NCBI RefSeq assembly: GCF_964204645.1
Contig: NC_134029.1
Coordinates: 18,186,450 to 18,250,449, forward strand
DNA: 64,000 bases
Origin: Tubulanus polymorphus
Lineage: Eukaryota > Nemertea > Palaeonemertea > Tubulaniformes > Tubulanidae
Direction: 5' to 3'
This document shows positions 10,419 through 24,081 of the stretch, one piece after another. The translations under genes and the position numbers were made by a program. The notes beneath the pieces are model-generated. The model saw only the letters and a list, made by a program, of their open reading frames with translations. It searched no databases and was not told the origin of the DNA. Positions within the stretch are counted from its first letter, which is position 1. Every line of letters starts with the position of its first letter.

Positions 10419-13400
10419 CTGAAAGCAGACGGCATCACATTAATGCGCTTTGTGTACGGACGACGACGTATATACACGTACATCAGACTAGTTCCCGAAA
10501 CTATTCACAGATGGCGTTCACTGCGCACATCTGAGGCAGCTGATAAAAGCACTTCAGATCTGTCAGTGAGATGTAATATTGACAGTTCACAATCTATTAT
10601 TTGCTAGGATCAGTGCATACAAGCAGGCACGCATGAAATGAATGAACTGAATGCAGAAAGAGTTCTACCTAGATCGCAGTAGAAGGAGAGCTTCGCTTAG
10701 ACGCGGTGTGAATTCAGAGAACATTTCCTACAGATGCATTTCAAGTGAATACTCGAAACCATATAACAGACGAGAATCCTAACCTCACAAACAAGCACAA
10801 AGCTCTAAAACCGGGTCATAAAAACTACTCAGACATGCCCAGCGGACTGTATAGAGAAATAGCCCAGTTGGGGGTTTATAATAATCTACATACAATAGAC
10901 TTTTGTCATGATATAAATGGTGACCAAAATGTTTAAATCATTTCTGGCTTTGTAAGGCTCAGTTTACTTAGAGATTTATACTGCAGATCAAAAGGAATGC
11001 AGATTAAGCAATCAAGTTTATTTGGAAGCAGAATTCTTTCATAATTCATATTAAAGAAAGCGATTTCAAAGTTTGAAATCAGAACAGCTCCGTTGGACCT
11101 ACGTACGAACGTCTTTTATGAAAACATGTATAGAACAGGTAGAGTCTTATAAAATTCTTCTAACGACAATGGCAAACCAAATTCATGAATTACTTTCTAA
11201 AACCTGATCTTAAAATCTTTCCCTAAACAAAAAAATCCTTTAGTACCTCCCTTCAGAATGTTTGTGGAGATATGTAAAATCAAACCTTCACTCAGTGATC
11301 CAAAAATAGTATAATGACTTCTACACTCGTGCAAGATAGTATTTACCATTCCCATTGTACACTATAGCAGCCAATCACAGACCAGGAATTATGATAACAA
11401 AATCTAATTGTTTACAATTAGTTCAGTTAGTCAGTGGTGTATTGTGCTGAGACTAATGGTGCTGACATCTAACCCAGCTGTCCAAGTTCACAAACTCGCA
11501 TAAAAACAATTATGCATACACAACTAGCTTTGGATGTAATCAACTATAATACATTTTTATGATTGTACAACATGCACCAGCTGAGGATTGTCACAGGGAG
11601 TTGGCCACATCAACACATTCAAACTGGGGTTATTAATCCCGGAATAAATAAATTCCTTCATTTGCTTAATTTACACTCATTATTACCATCAATACATGTG
11701 ACTGTTAGTACTCAGATATTCACTAGGAGACAAAACGAATCAAATTACATATTCGAAATATACATTCAGAATGTTAAAACTTATAAATCCCATTCTTAAC
11801 GATCAGATCCAACATAAACATATCTTCAATCGCGTTGTTTTTATATTGTAGACGTGGTTATGGCTTACAGTTAGTTATCAGTGATAACCAGCAGTTCTAA
11901 CGTGGAATGTTGAGTATCGAATAGTATATAAAATATCTACCAAGCCAAACGTAAAATATTTGACTGAATTTTTACTTAGGCGGATTCCAAGTATAGAACA
12001 ATCGCTGCTGGTTTATCTGACAAATGACTGCTATTTTTTGGGGGTCTAAATAGAAATAGAATAGAGAATGTGACCCCTGCTGTGAACTTCATAAGTGGCC
12101 ACTCTTTCTTAGTCACCCTAGGGATCCAATTCAACAGGGTAGTTCAGTAATGAAAGGCTAAACATGCTAAGTGAAATTTGAAACCTCGCTAGTCTTTGTC
12201 CTGTTGAGACCAAACAATTAAGTCAGCTTTAAATGACAATATTTAACGTTCCTTCCTACGAAATCGTCATCCACCTTAAGTAAAAGTATATACAGAAATG
12301 TAACTCTAAGCACATACCTAACTCATATCCCTGATCATAGGTACAATTCCATAAAGCTTTATGGGAGAATATCACCAATGCTAGGCCTGCCTTTGTCACA
12401 TATGCTCTACACAAATAAGAGAATTGTATAGAAAGGAAATGTGGATATCTCATTGGACAGACAGACAGCCTGGTATGTTATATGTCTTACTGCACCTTTG
12501 TTCCCAGCTAAGGTTGTTCAGTGTTGAGGCATTGACAATAGATTAAACAGGTTAATTCTGAACTGAATAGAAACATAGGATGAGAGACCACAAACTGACC
12601 AATCACAGCTCGCAGATTTACCAGTAAAGAAATGGTACAAAACTGTGATAAAGGGAATCTTAAAGTCTAGCGAGTAACTAATTTTGAGATATCATTATCA
12701 GGTGAATAAACTATACCAATACATGGCAGACTACTGTTTTATGTCAGAAGACCAGCTCTCTAACAAGTAACCGTTTTCAACAAATACTTATCTTTGAAGC
12801 AAAAGCTGTTGATACTATATTCTTATCACGTTTTTTAATCAAGTTCATTATCGGAGAAAAATATCTACAAATCTATTTTCTTTTCTTCCTGATAAATTCA
12901 GTTCCATTGCAGAAACAAGACTGCCGACAACAATGACTTTACCTCTGGGGCTTAACAGTAATCATGATTCTAGTATATATATAGCGCACACATATATATG
13001 GCTTTTAATAACAGACACATGACTGATGTATTACATTGACAATCAGCTCAGAAACTCTATACCCTTAGTACTGGTCTACATATAAGCCCTTTGTGCTGTC
13101 ACAATACATTATCTAGACAAGCACTACGCTGTATGCGCTAATGCTGCACTCTGATAGGCCTATCGGCGGCCAATCATATCGCTGGAAAGTGGAAACGGAG
13201 AACAAGGCTGAGAGCTGGTTATTTATTCAAGACTAGGATATAATTTATATACATTTGTGCTGTGTTGTCAATAGCTGCACTGAAAAGCTGCAAATAACAG
13301 CTTCACTATTTCACAGAAATGTATAATCTCTATGAACCGATATGACCAATCTAGTAAAACATATGGCATCAAATCCCTTAATTATTTTTATCACATGTCA

Positions 13401-14300
13401 GAATTCAAAAAAATTACCATTTTTTAGACAAACATGTTCATGCTAATGTTTTTCATTTTATTCAAATGGCAAAAATACTATTTTATCACTCTTGTCATTT
13501 TTTCAATCCTCCAAAATGTGATTTTTGATGTCAGCTATGACGAGTTTTAGTAAGTTATAATCCTCTGAAAATTTCTATAAATTGAGTTATATAAAAAACT
13601 GATGAAATTAATCTTTCGAGAAGTACCATAAAAACCTCGCAATTTGAATTAAACTTCAAAATAATCAGACGAAGAATGTACACTAAAAATGGCAATAAAC
13701 ACTTTGTTAAAACATAACATTCATTTAACTTTGATGCCATCATTGCTTATAGTTGTTCAACCCCTTTAAAAACTGCCACTACAAAGAAGTGTCTGCCTAT
13801 TGGGCGTAGACAAGTCTGAGTTGAGCTGTAAAAATAGTCTTTTATGACAAAGGTTCTATAATGAAAAATTTCCAGTTACGTATCATACGAATTAAAAGAT
13901 CGCTCGAAATATAAACACATCTTACTCTATCGACTCGCTATCATCCACTAGAATCATCAAAATTCATTTTATCTCTGTCGTAGTCTTTATAAAATTTATC
14001 TTTATCCGAAAAACATAACGCATACTTACATCATCATTAATATGTAAAGCTGTATGTTATAATCCATGAAAAACTACGCAAGCATATAACGATGGACCCA
14101 CACAGCAAATATCGTAAAAATGACTTAGTTCAATATCCTGCTGCAGTACGCTAGCGTCACCACTAACATTCTCTAAGAGCCACACATCGATTAGTACGTG
14201 AACTACTATGATTGATGAACGATGATTCCTCCAAAAAATCCTATGCGACCGAAATAGCGTATCCTTCAAACGTACGACACGATAGATCGTCTATAAACGA
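10419..14300. other. Non-coding stretch upstream of the first recognised ZNF608/609 exon
   Basis: Begins as the intron whose acceptor is at 10420-10419. AT-rich, with only short open frames lacking family resemblance or splice context. No clear repeat. The missing N-terminal exon may be here or further right; I could not identify it. Confidence 0.6.
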
Positions 14301-14339
14301 ATCCTGTTTTTTAACACTGCGGAAATATGTATACGAGTA

Positions 14340-14600
14340 CACAACGCGCCTACAGTGAACGAGAGAGCGTATTCACTAGCTGTTCACCAGGCGAGCTTGA
14401 AGGCTTGAATGAGCCGCAAGTCTAGTGTGTGTGTGTGTGTGTGTGTGTATGCGTGTTGAGAGAGAGAGCTAGCTGAGCGCTCACTGCTCACTCGCTCTGT
14501 GTGTATGTGGGTCTTTGTCTAACTAACGCGCGCATACCAGATGCCTCTCTCTCCCTATTGATTTTCTCTCCGCTAATTGTCGACAAGTTAAAGATCAGTA
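14340..14600. promoter_or_regulatory. Possible promoter/5' exon region with GT microsatellite
   Basis: A less AT-rich patch with (GT)12 at 14425-14448, short GA and CT runs, and repeated GAGCGC/CACTCGCT strings. On the minus strand it could be a 5' UTR or promoter of the ZNF608/609 gene. There is no TATA box or proven splice site, so this is weak. Confidence 0.2.
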
Positions 14601-15859
14601 AAGATGATGTCAGGCCGATTTGAATGACACTCTTTTCAATGCTTTAAATTATTATCAGACTGGCAGCCGTGGCGTGCTGACGCGAGGATAAAAATAAGGT
14701 TATCATTTTCAGTGGTGACATGATATTCAGATTCACTATAAAAAACTACGATATATCGATTCAAAGCGTTAACGCCATAATTTCATTTCAACTAAAAGGA
14801 AGGATTGTTTGACTCGGATTTCAGATTTTTATTGTTTGGATAGAAATGTAATTGGCGGAACTAGGACTCCGAGTTGGAATGATTACTCCGAGGATTATGT
14901 AAAGATTAAGCAAATGGTTGAATGATTCACAATTATGCGCGCAAATCAATTGCCCTAAATTACCCAAGTAGTCACACTTGGCCTTGTTAAATGATGTTAT
15001 TAAAATGTGTCGCTTTCACACATTAGCTACTACCAATTCACTATCTTACTCTAAATGGAATTTACGTTCTGCCTAGACAGAAATGCGTAAGAATATCGGA
15101 AAGAAGTAAAATTTCAATTTGAAAGATGATTGTCATGTCCCCTATATACACGACGGTATCACATCTATAGTTCATTTGTTGGTTTGTTCAAAGAGCGAGC
15201 TGTGAAAATGCAAAACCTTAGAGCCCTCTCTTACATGCTTACCTCTCCGCGCTCATGTGTTATAAATCTAAACTGATAAATCATTGTGCTGTGACACAGT
15301 ACGGTATTATTTTCACTGAGTCAAGATACACATCATTCAAAATAGAAGCAAAGGTCACACACAATACATTTGTAACCAATGATGGCTAGACGCTTTGACT
15401 TACAGGAATTTTGAGGGAATGAACGCGGGTCCTAAGGTCCTAAGATAGTTACATCCATTTACTTATTAGCAAATGCTTACCTACATCATATGTCCAAAGA
15501 CCAATCAACTTATCATATTGAATTACTCATGAAAGCATTTTTGTACCACTTGTCATTACGCAAACGTAATTTCCTAATGTAATCTTATTCGTGAATTAAA
15601 TATGAAATTAAAAATAATAATACACATACATATGTTCTAGACAGACAATAAATCATACTTATTCAAATTATCACGAATGAGGTAAAAAAGAACTTTTGCT
15701 CGTAGGTAGGTAATCTTTATTTTTTTATCCATATTCTAACAGCTGGTGCTACTAACCATTTACAATACTTTTCTTCCATTCTCATTCAACATTGAATCTA
15801 AAATGTGAGATATTCACGTGTAGAAAAAAATGAAGAATATAATATAATCAGCGGTAACA

Positions 15860-15935
15860 GGTAAAAATCTCCCCAAATTTTTATCTGGGGTTAATGTGGG
15901 ATATTTACTATGGGGAGGGGGGGTGATTTTTACCT
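15860..15935. repeat. Short foldback element with GGTAAAAATCTCCCC ends
   Basis: The left end AGGTAAAAATCTCCCC and the right end GGGGGGGTGATTTTTACCT are near-complementary around a short centre that itself contains a copy of the CCCC/GGTAAATAT theme. Related pieces occur near 22010-22070, 22650-22675 and 26550-26575, so this is a dispersed family. Confidence 0.6.
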
Positions 15936-17813
15936 ACATTCATAATCATATATTCCAGAGTGGTGAGTTATATCTATGAGTGATGGGTGAGATGATTGCT
16001 CTTAGGTTATATACCACTGTACAAGCTACCATGATTGATAGAATTGTTTACTCCAGTTAAACCCTATGTGTTGCACATGGTTAGCATTAGGTAATGTTAG
16101 CACACATACAAGCAGTCCATGAAAGATGAACTGTTAATTGCAATCAGATATTAAGCCTACTTAGTTGCCTACTGATAACTGATAATTCCTAATTACTAGA
16201 CCAGATATAATTTCATACATAACTTAGTACACTCATAATAGACAAAGCTCTCGCATTGAATCGTTGCGCCAATACGTAACAATGAGCGCCACATAAACCA
16301 TATGCATGCAGCAGGTGAGATGTAGGAAATAATGTCCCCCTCCCCTGAAAAAATGTCCCAGCTATCATAACTCACTCGGTAATCAAGTAATTCAATAACA
16401 TCATTTGGTAAAACAAATTTTTTAATAAATGTTCATATCATATTCAGGAAAATAACTAATTTTTACGCAATATTTCCGTCTCTCGACTTTCACCCCCATA
16501 ACGTATATCAATTCAATTATCAACTTATTCAGAACCACCATATTCTTCTATCGTTCTTCAACTATATTTTTTAATGACTAACTAGGGATTTCATTTTTCA
16601 AATGAAAAGACTTTTATGCGGCTTTTTTACAACACCCGGGAGTTTAACGCGGATTCGATAAATTTTTCTACCTTCGATCAATGGCTATTCAGTTAGGTCC
16701 TGTGAAATATGTCTGGTAATCTCCAGGGCCTACATTGTCTCTCAGGCCGATGTCAAACAGTAGCCATCGATGCGGAACTAATCGCGTTTGTTAAAGAGCC
16801 ACTTTACCTGATAATACCAGATCCCATTCTAAACACCACATACACACAACCATAGCAAACTTTTCATAAAAACCAAGTACCTCTTTGTGTTTGCATACCG
16901 TGCTTAGAATATTCTAATGAACATGGAACGACCAGAATATAATGCTATAAAACGAATCACATATTCAAAATTTCATCCCATTATAGATTCAGTTACAACC
17001 ATAATAATATACTTCATATCTACAGTATTTTGCTTACGACAACTTGATATAGTTTGTGGTCTATAAATCCGTCTATCTTGCGGAGGGTTTTCCGGATTTT
17101 TTCAGTGCCAAAGGCAATGGGAAATCATCATTTCTATTCGCTCAAATATTGAAGTAAATACATCCACACATAATAGGAAAGTACCATATAGACTGACTTA
17201 GCAAAAACGATTCCATTTGGTGGAGGCCCTGAGCCCGACGGGCATCCCCAATTGCCTCCCCATCCCATCAAATCTCGGGAAAATATAAAATGTCCCCCTC
17301 CCCGATTGTTTCTGCTCCCTTTTCAACCTGTTTACACATATTTTCAACCTAACTTGTTTACACATTTTCAACTCGTGATCTATATGTACGTGTATGTATC
17401 TTTAACCCTTGATTCCCCTTCCTTCCGGTTGTTCTCTCCATGGATTTTGTATAACAAAATCTACTTAATATCAATACCTATATGACCTAATCCCAAATGT
17501 TGCCGATGTCCCCGAAAATGGTCCTAAATGGCGGACTATCAACAATTGACTGTATATCTAATACATGAAATTGTAACCTCATTTCCATTACTCTCAGAAA
17601 GTGAGTTCGATTGGTTCTTCGCATTATTTTCTAGGAATGACTTTCTGTATTTGTAATGTTCTAAGTGGAATTTGTTCTTTATTACGCGAAGTTGAAAAGA
17701 TCTGTCAAGATCATCAGAAGGCACCTGAACTGAGTCTATACAAACCTTTTCAGAGGTAGGGACTCTGAAGGTCGATGCTTTAGTGATCCACCACCAACTC
17801 ATTTAATTAATGA

Positions 17814-17891
17814 AGAGTCCACGAGTGAACCTAGTCATATGATAGAGAATTAAGAGTCCACAAGTGAACCTAGTTATGTGATTGAGAATTC
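17814..17891. repeat. Two-copy 39-bp tandem repeat
   Basis: Two adjacent units starting AGAGTCCACRAGTGAACCTA at 17814 and 17853 differ at a handful of bases. No coding role. Confidence 0.85.
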
Positions 17892-18599
17892 ACTTGAACT
17901 CTATGGTGAGAGGGTATAAGCCTATGTGCAAAATGCAAGCTGAAATATGCCCCTGAGCTACACATTGAATTGAGCTAAAATAGACATGGACACATAGGGA
18001 AGCCTATCACAAACAAGCAGACATCTATGTGACAAACATTTCCATTTCAACATTGTGAATACGAGTTGACTGTTCGATCAATTTCATCTGATCTTCTATG
18101 AATTTCTTCCAGATACACATCAATATCACATCGATATATCTATGTATACACACTATTACATACACCAATTATAAGCACAATATATCAGTCCTATCAGATA
18201 AATCTGGTTAATATCAAAATGTTTCTAGATAAAAGACTGTACTAGGCATATTAAAACTCTCCAAACAGGTCAAGGTTTTAAGCCTGGTATTTAAGATAAA
18301 GAAATCCAATTTCAGTCCCTTTCTGTTCGGAGTAGTGAATTCAAAAACGGTTAGTTTTGAAGGCAGGTGAATGCGCTTAATCCCGATACTGAAACTCGGT
18401 TCCCTTAGTGCTTTTTTCTCTTTATAGTTTTTTTTTCATATCTCTTTTCGTGTCGAATAACGACAAAGTAACATCGTAAATGACGCCTACGAATACGTCT
18501 CAACATTCGAACGTTGAATTCCAATCGTTCATATTTGAACAATATGTTGAAGTATTTTGCTCGATGACCTTATAATTCATTCAAACGACAAAAAGAATT

Positions 18600-18690
18600 C
18601 AAGTTCGCGCCAATCGGATTCTAAGGCCAATCGCTGACTGATTTCCTATATGTATAGGACGGAGAAATCAACTTTCTTTTTCAGTGTCCT
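18600..18690 (+). promoter_or_regulatory. Possible promoter cluster: two CCAAT boxes, TATA-like, initiator-like
   Basis: CCAAT at 18610-18614 and 18627-18631, a TATA-like CCTATATGTATAGG at 18645-18658, and TCAGT at 18681-18685 have plausible promoter order and spacing on the plus strand. No gene is recognised downstream (the 90-codon open frame from 18775 has no family features). Chance remains likely. Confidence 0.2.
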
Positions 18691-19763
18691 CTGCTCTCGT
18701 ATATTCACAGACCTGTTTGACCAAACCCTGCCGGTTTTCTGTAGTATATAGTCCATGGTATATGGAAGGTAGAAGTGGCAGACATTTCAACATTAGCGCT
18801 ATTAGTGAACAGCTCATTGGTAAAATGTGTACATAGGCTAGAAATGTTTATTCAAAGCTCTTCACACCACAGTTACTTTATCCTATATACAACTGTATTT
18901 TTACACATGTACAATCGTTGTCATGACGTGACTGTCTACTTTGCCAGTTTCCTTAAATTCTTTTGTATCCGGTTCCATTTACTAGTTCATTATATTAGTC
19001 CCTCTATTCATTATGTATCGAAAAACCGAAAACGTGGCTGTGGTTAGTTAACACACTTTTCTATGAGAAACTTCAAATATAGGTAGACACGATCTAGCCT
19101 AAGTTTTGCTGAACTATAGAAGGGCACCTATATATCATAGCCGAATACTGGGGCATACTGGGGCAATACCCAGAAGTCCTGGATTTTAGGGCTCTGAACC
19201 GCAATCTGAACACATTTAGGGGATCGAGTCTAACCTTCTATCCATCGACAAAACGTGCCATGTTTAAGGAAATATTATTCAGAAAGAAACAAGAAGTTCA
19301 AATTGCCCATTTCTATTATTACTACCAGAATACTAGCCTGGAATATAACATACAAGTCAATACAAGTCAGTACAAGTCGAGATCAAATATCCCTGATCAA
19401 AGTCAAATCAACTCATCAATGATGACTCACCCGCCAGAGCTAATATCTTCCTGGTAAAACAAGATTTTTCACGACAAACTTGAAAAATAGAAGGACACTT
19501 CTACAAACCTGAGTACTGATCAAGCGGTAGGCTGGACGAGCCCCTGATAGGGACTCTATATGCGTTGTTTTTTAAGATAATACGCGCATAGATTTGAATT
19601 CTTGGGAGAACAAAATGATTGATTCAAAAAAGAATTGCACGCAAAACGCTTCAGGAATCTTTATCTAATCAGTTTCACATGGAAATCAAATCACTAGTGA
19701 AATCAAATCACCACAAAGACGTGTTAATTTATTCATATAGCGAGCTGCCGCACCACCAGCGCG

Positions 19764-20003
<240 letters not shown>

Positions 20004-20629
20004 TTCGATTTATGAGAAGATGCCTGAATAATTACAACGAAGCAATTCAGAATTCACAACACGGCGATGAATTATTTCATCGGAATAATTTCACGCTGAA
20101 AAGTCGTCCAACTTCGCAAGCGAGGCGGAGATATGTCTAAAATTGTCGGGCCAAATTAGAGTACGAGTTAATTCAGAAAATTTTATGAAACAAATTCCTA
20201 GCTTATGGCATTGTTTATTTCTTTTCTAAATTCAATTCTTATTGAAATAACAAAGTTACATCATATGCTGACTAAATAACGATGTTAAATCAAATTGGCC
20301 TTCTCAAATTTGACCAGCTCATAAATTTAGGCGCAAAGTAGTCATCTTCTACATAGGGCAACTGTTTCATCGAATAACTGCATTTATTTCTACCAGAGAC
20401 ATGTTGGAATTCTTCAAGCTTTGAATACCCTGATATGTGTTATATACACTCCATTATCAATCAATGACTCTTCTCTAGCTGATCTCATTTACCCTGAAGT
20501 GGTTAGTGGATACAATACAAATACAGTGGATCCTCGTTACACTGAACTGCTTCAAGATCAGCAAATCTGTTTTTAGATGGCAAAATCTTTGCAGAGAAAT
20601 CATTTTAATTTGCTTTTTTTACAACTCAG

Positions 20630-20735
20630 GACCGATTTCCAAGATTTGAATTTGACCCAGAGTTAACTCATTGAAAATGAACTAATTTTAACTCAAGAGT
20701 TAAACCCTAACTCACAACTGTGGAACTGGATCCAG
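20630..20735. repeat. Degenerate AACTGGATCCAG-ended element fragment
   Basis: Ends with ACAACTGTGGAACTGGATCC, closely matching the right end of the 53.4-kb elements (ACAACTGTGCAACTGGATCC). It includes ACTCATTGAAAATGA and AACTCAAGAGTTAA palindromic pieces. Probably an old MITE copy. A 16-bp perfect palindrome, AGCAATCATGATTGCT, lies just outside at 20751-20766. Confidence 0.45.
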
Positions 20736-21918
20736 AATGTCAGGCTTAGGAGCAATCATGATTGCTTGTAGGTCAGGCCAACTTCCCTGTAATAAGTGAA
20801 TTTTGTGTTTGTCTTGATAATTTCACGGTATATCATCGGCCATTCCTTCCAGTTATATTCACAGATCAGAGCGTTTTCATGTTTATACATGTATAAGGCT
20901 AAACAAAATGTTACCTTGTTTCTCTGCAGCGGCCGGGTCATTTTTGTAAAATATAATGAAATTTGTAATCAGTTCATTTCTATAGCCGTCATGGTCTGTT
21001 AGGGTAAAATTGATCACGATTTAAAAATAAATTTACCTCGAGGTGTGTATATCTGCAAGTGGTTTACCTTGAAAACTGTATACTGGAGCTTGTTTGGAGC
21101 AAGGGCATTGCTTATGAATAATCTTTTTAATTCTTGAGTTCAAAGTTTTATTTCACATTGTATTTCATCTTTTTCAAAGAATTGTATGTACATGGTAGAT
21201 AGGCGGCCAACCGCTCAAATTTTAATCTCAGCAGACCAGAGAAACGAGGTATCAATTTTTTTCTGCCTATTAGCACTCCCAACACATCGCTGTGGTGGAC
21301 CTGTATATAATAAACACTGCATTCGGCTGTGACAACATAACATCCACAATAGATATATCTATCATAGAATCGAGAATTTATTAGCATCCATCCAAACACG
21401 GTAGGATATATCTACACATGAGACATTAGTGGACATCTGCGACTAGATGACAATTCAGCCAATCAGCACGGTCGTTCGGAATAAAATCCAACTACCAACC
21501 ACTTTTCTCCTTTACTTGTTAGGTTAAAATGCGGAATACAACCCTGCTTATGCAATTATTCTTTACAATTCTTCACAATTCATTGGCAGACAAAGGGTTA
21601 TTCAGAGAGAGAAGTTGAAATGATTGCATTTGCATGATTTGTTCTTGGACTCTACAGGGAGGTGGATTAGATCCTGCTCGAAGACTACCATCGTATTTCC
21701 AAACATAAAAATACTATTCGGAATATCAGCATTGAGAAAACAAAACTAAGAGTTAAATTCAACTCTTCTTCTGCCATCAGAAGCGGGAGAGAGGGAGTAG
21801 AGGGAGAGACAGAGGGAGGGATTCCTTGAGTTTAAGTTTATTTCACGGAAAAAAAGAAATATACAGAGATTTAAAAAAAAAACAATAGAATTCACATATC
21901 TTTTGAACAAGTACAATT

Positions 21919-21940
21919 ACACACACACACACACACACAC
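21919..21940. repeat. (AC)11 microsatellite
   Basis: Uninterrupted AC dinucleotides. A GA-rich impure tract lies nearby at about 21785-21822. Confidence 0.95.
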
Positions 21941-23088
21941 CAAAGAAATAGAGAAGCAGCTTTCTGTATCGACAAAGCAAACCTTAAGGCCGCTACTGCA
22001 AGCGAGGTCAAAATCCCCTTAGTAAATATCCCCAATTATTCAAAGCAGGTAAAATTCCCCCCACACGGTTTTTAAAGGAATATTTTGATGCAAAATAACT
22101 CTCACATTCTTTCCAATTCTATTAATTTGCAATAAAAATGCGATATATCTGAACTCTGCAATAAAACTCATTGCGATAAGATTCTTAGAATTAATTTATG
22201 CAATAAACCTTTAATTTGTGATATTTTGAAATTCAAACGAATGACTCTACAGTACACAAATCAAACTGCAACTCGGCTGTTCAAAAGAAATGATTCACTC
22301 TTTTGTGTGCTTACTAAGTCACCTTGGGAAACAAAATAGACAGATTACAACAATAGCGGCTTAAACCTGCAAAACGATTGACAATATGCCATTATATGCA
22401 ACATTTCAGATACCCCATATAACCTGTATATTCCAAAAGTAAGAATAAAACCAAGATTAATCCGAAACAATTTAGAGTCCATGTGTAGGTCTGCTTACCA
22501 AAAACCTATTAGTATGTAAGTAAAAAGGACTTCCTTATCCATTCACAAGCCAAGACAGGTAACAGCAATTTAGCTTCTGAAAAGTTTTTAATATATAAAA
22601 CTGACCAATGCTAAAATGTGGCACAGACCCAGTCTGATGGGAAACAGGTAAAATACCCCTGGTAAATATCTCCCTTGGCTATCAGACATTTTTGGTCAGT
22701 TGTGTCAAAAAGTCACAGACCTATTTGAAAAAGTCACGGACCTATTTGTGCTAGTGTGAACAGCTGGCCCAGTCAAGTTCAGTCTTCTGTGATGGAGACA
22801 TGTGGTGGACAGGTAATTTGGTTTGTATTCAACACACACGCAAACGTAAAAATTGGTTTATCACAAACTTTATGCCAGTGTGACCATTTGAAACATCTTA
22901 ATTACGAACAGGCTTAATTACAGAAAACATGGCCGTCCTAAAACATGTGGTAAAAGATAGGATATAGTCATATCGAAATTACTGATCACTTAGTGGATAA
23001 CGAAGTGTGAACACGGTTAAAGATCATCAAATCAACTTAACCACCGAAAAACAAAGAAGAGATTTCAATTCATATTTCAACAACGCCT

Positions 23089-24081
23089 TTAATCATTAAC
23101 GCTGTAACACTGAGCATTTTTAAGCACACGTAAATAACTCATGTGTTGATCATGTCTGACGATCATCACGCATGTGTTCTCCTGAAATACGCAGGGTTCA
23201 ACAGGATCGGAAATCTGATAGCAGTCATCGTGAATACGTTTGATATTAGCTTTTTCAGCGACGATTCCCGTGAGATAAACATCTTCGATAAATATCGGTT
23301 TCGTCAGGCGGCTGAAATCGTAAAGTTTTTTCACCGTGCGGAACGGGAACGAATAACCAGTTCCGAAACAGTATGCTGGATAGTTCTCAGTCTCGTATTC
23401 ATCGTAAGTAATTCGCCATTTTGAATCATAATTTCGAATCGGTCTCCCGTATTTCAAGACAAGTCCTAGTAAGTAGTCGCCAGCGTTTTCTATGGCATCA
23501 ACCTCCAGTAACTTAGCTCTTAGTTTCGGTATATTGACATGACAGTCATCATCGGTTTTTGTGATGAACTTAACGTTTTTGCACTGTTCATTGTGTAACC
23601 ACTGAATAATCGACATAGTTTTCAACGTTAAATTTCTATAGGCATCGATAAAGTCCACCATGACAATGTCATTATATAATTTGGCTTCGTGATGGATCAA
23701 TTTTGTTACAGTTTCGTTCGAAGTTATACCCAAGAAGAAAATCACTGTCACGTTCTTTTCGTGTCCTTTCAGCCACGATTGCCTGATCTGTAGCCTCGAT
23801 TGAAACCGGTCAGGAGTAGACGGAATTGCGAATAGTAATTCACCATTACAGCGCGCATTTATGATATACTTGAATTTAGGAAAATATGAGGACAGTTTAT
23901 CGTCAACTTGATCTAACTCTTTACTTACGGCAGTGAGTGAAACAGTTTCTTTCATTTCGGCCTGCTCCTTTGCAGTATTTCGTCCGCAGGTTGTCTCACT
24001 TTTGTCCATGAAATAGAAACACCACGTAAGTGCCATCATGATCAAATAGGCAACAAGAAAAATCCTTGCAAAATATCTCAT
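23089..24081 (-). CDS. Beta-1,3-galactosyltransferase-like type II Golgi enzyme (GT31), single exon
   Basis: Intact 330-residue intronless ORF. A short cytosolic tail (MRYFAR) is followed by one membrane segment at about 7-24, then a stem and lumenal catalytic domain: the type II topology of Golgi glycosyltransferases. GT31 motifs are all present: R96-x3-R100 with W103, FFLG at 115-118, the E-A-K-L-Y-N-D-I block at 132-139 with DFIDAYRNLTLKT after it, the metal/UDP-sugar-binding DDD at 177-179, YPAYCFGTGYSFP at 234-246 and EDVYLTG at 266-272. Possible N-glycosylation sites are N110, N122 and N150. Family function: transfer of galactose (or GlcNAc in some members) in beta-1,3 linkage to glycoprotein or glycolipid acceptors. 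The exact donor, acceptor and paralog cannot be told. Invertebrates often carry many intronless paralogs. Length is typical, and the Met at 24081 gives the expected short tail. Confidence 0.93.
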   Translation of the reverse strand: MRYFARIFLVAYLIMMALTWCFYFMDKSETTCGRNTAKEQAEMKETVSLTAVSKELDQVDDKLSSYFPKFKYIINARCNGELLFAIPSTPDRFQSRLQIRQSWLKGHEKNVTVIFFLGITSNETVTKLIHHEAKLYNDIVMVDFIDAYRNLTLKTMSIIQWLHNEQCKNVKFITKTDDDCHVNIPKLRAKLLEVDAIENAGDYLLGLVLKYGRPIRNYDSKWRITYDEYETENYPAYCFGTGYSFPFRTVKKLYDFSRLTKPIFIEDVYLTGIVAEKANIKRIHDDCYQISDPVEPCVFQENTCVMIVRHDQHMSYLRVLKNAQCYSVND

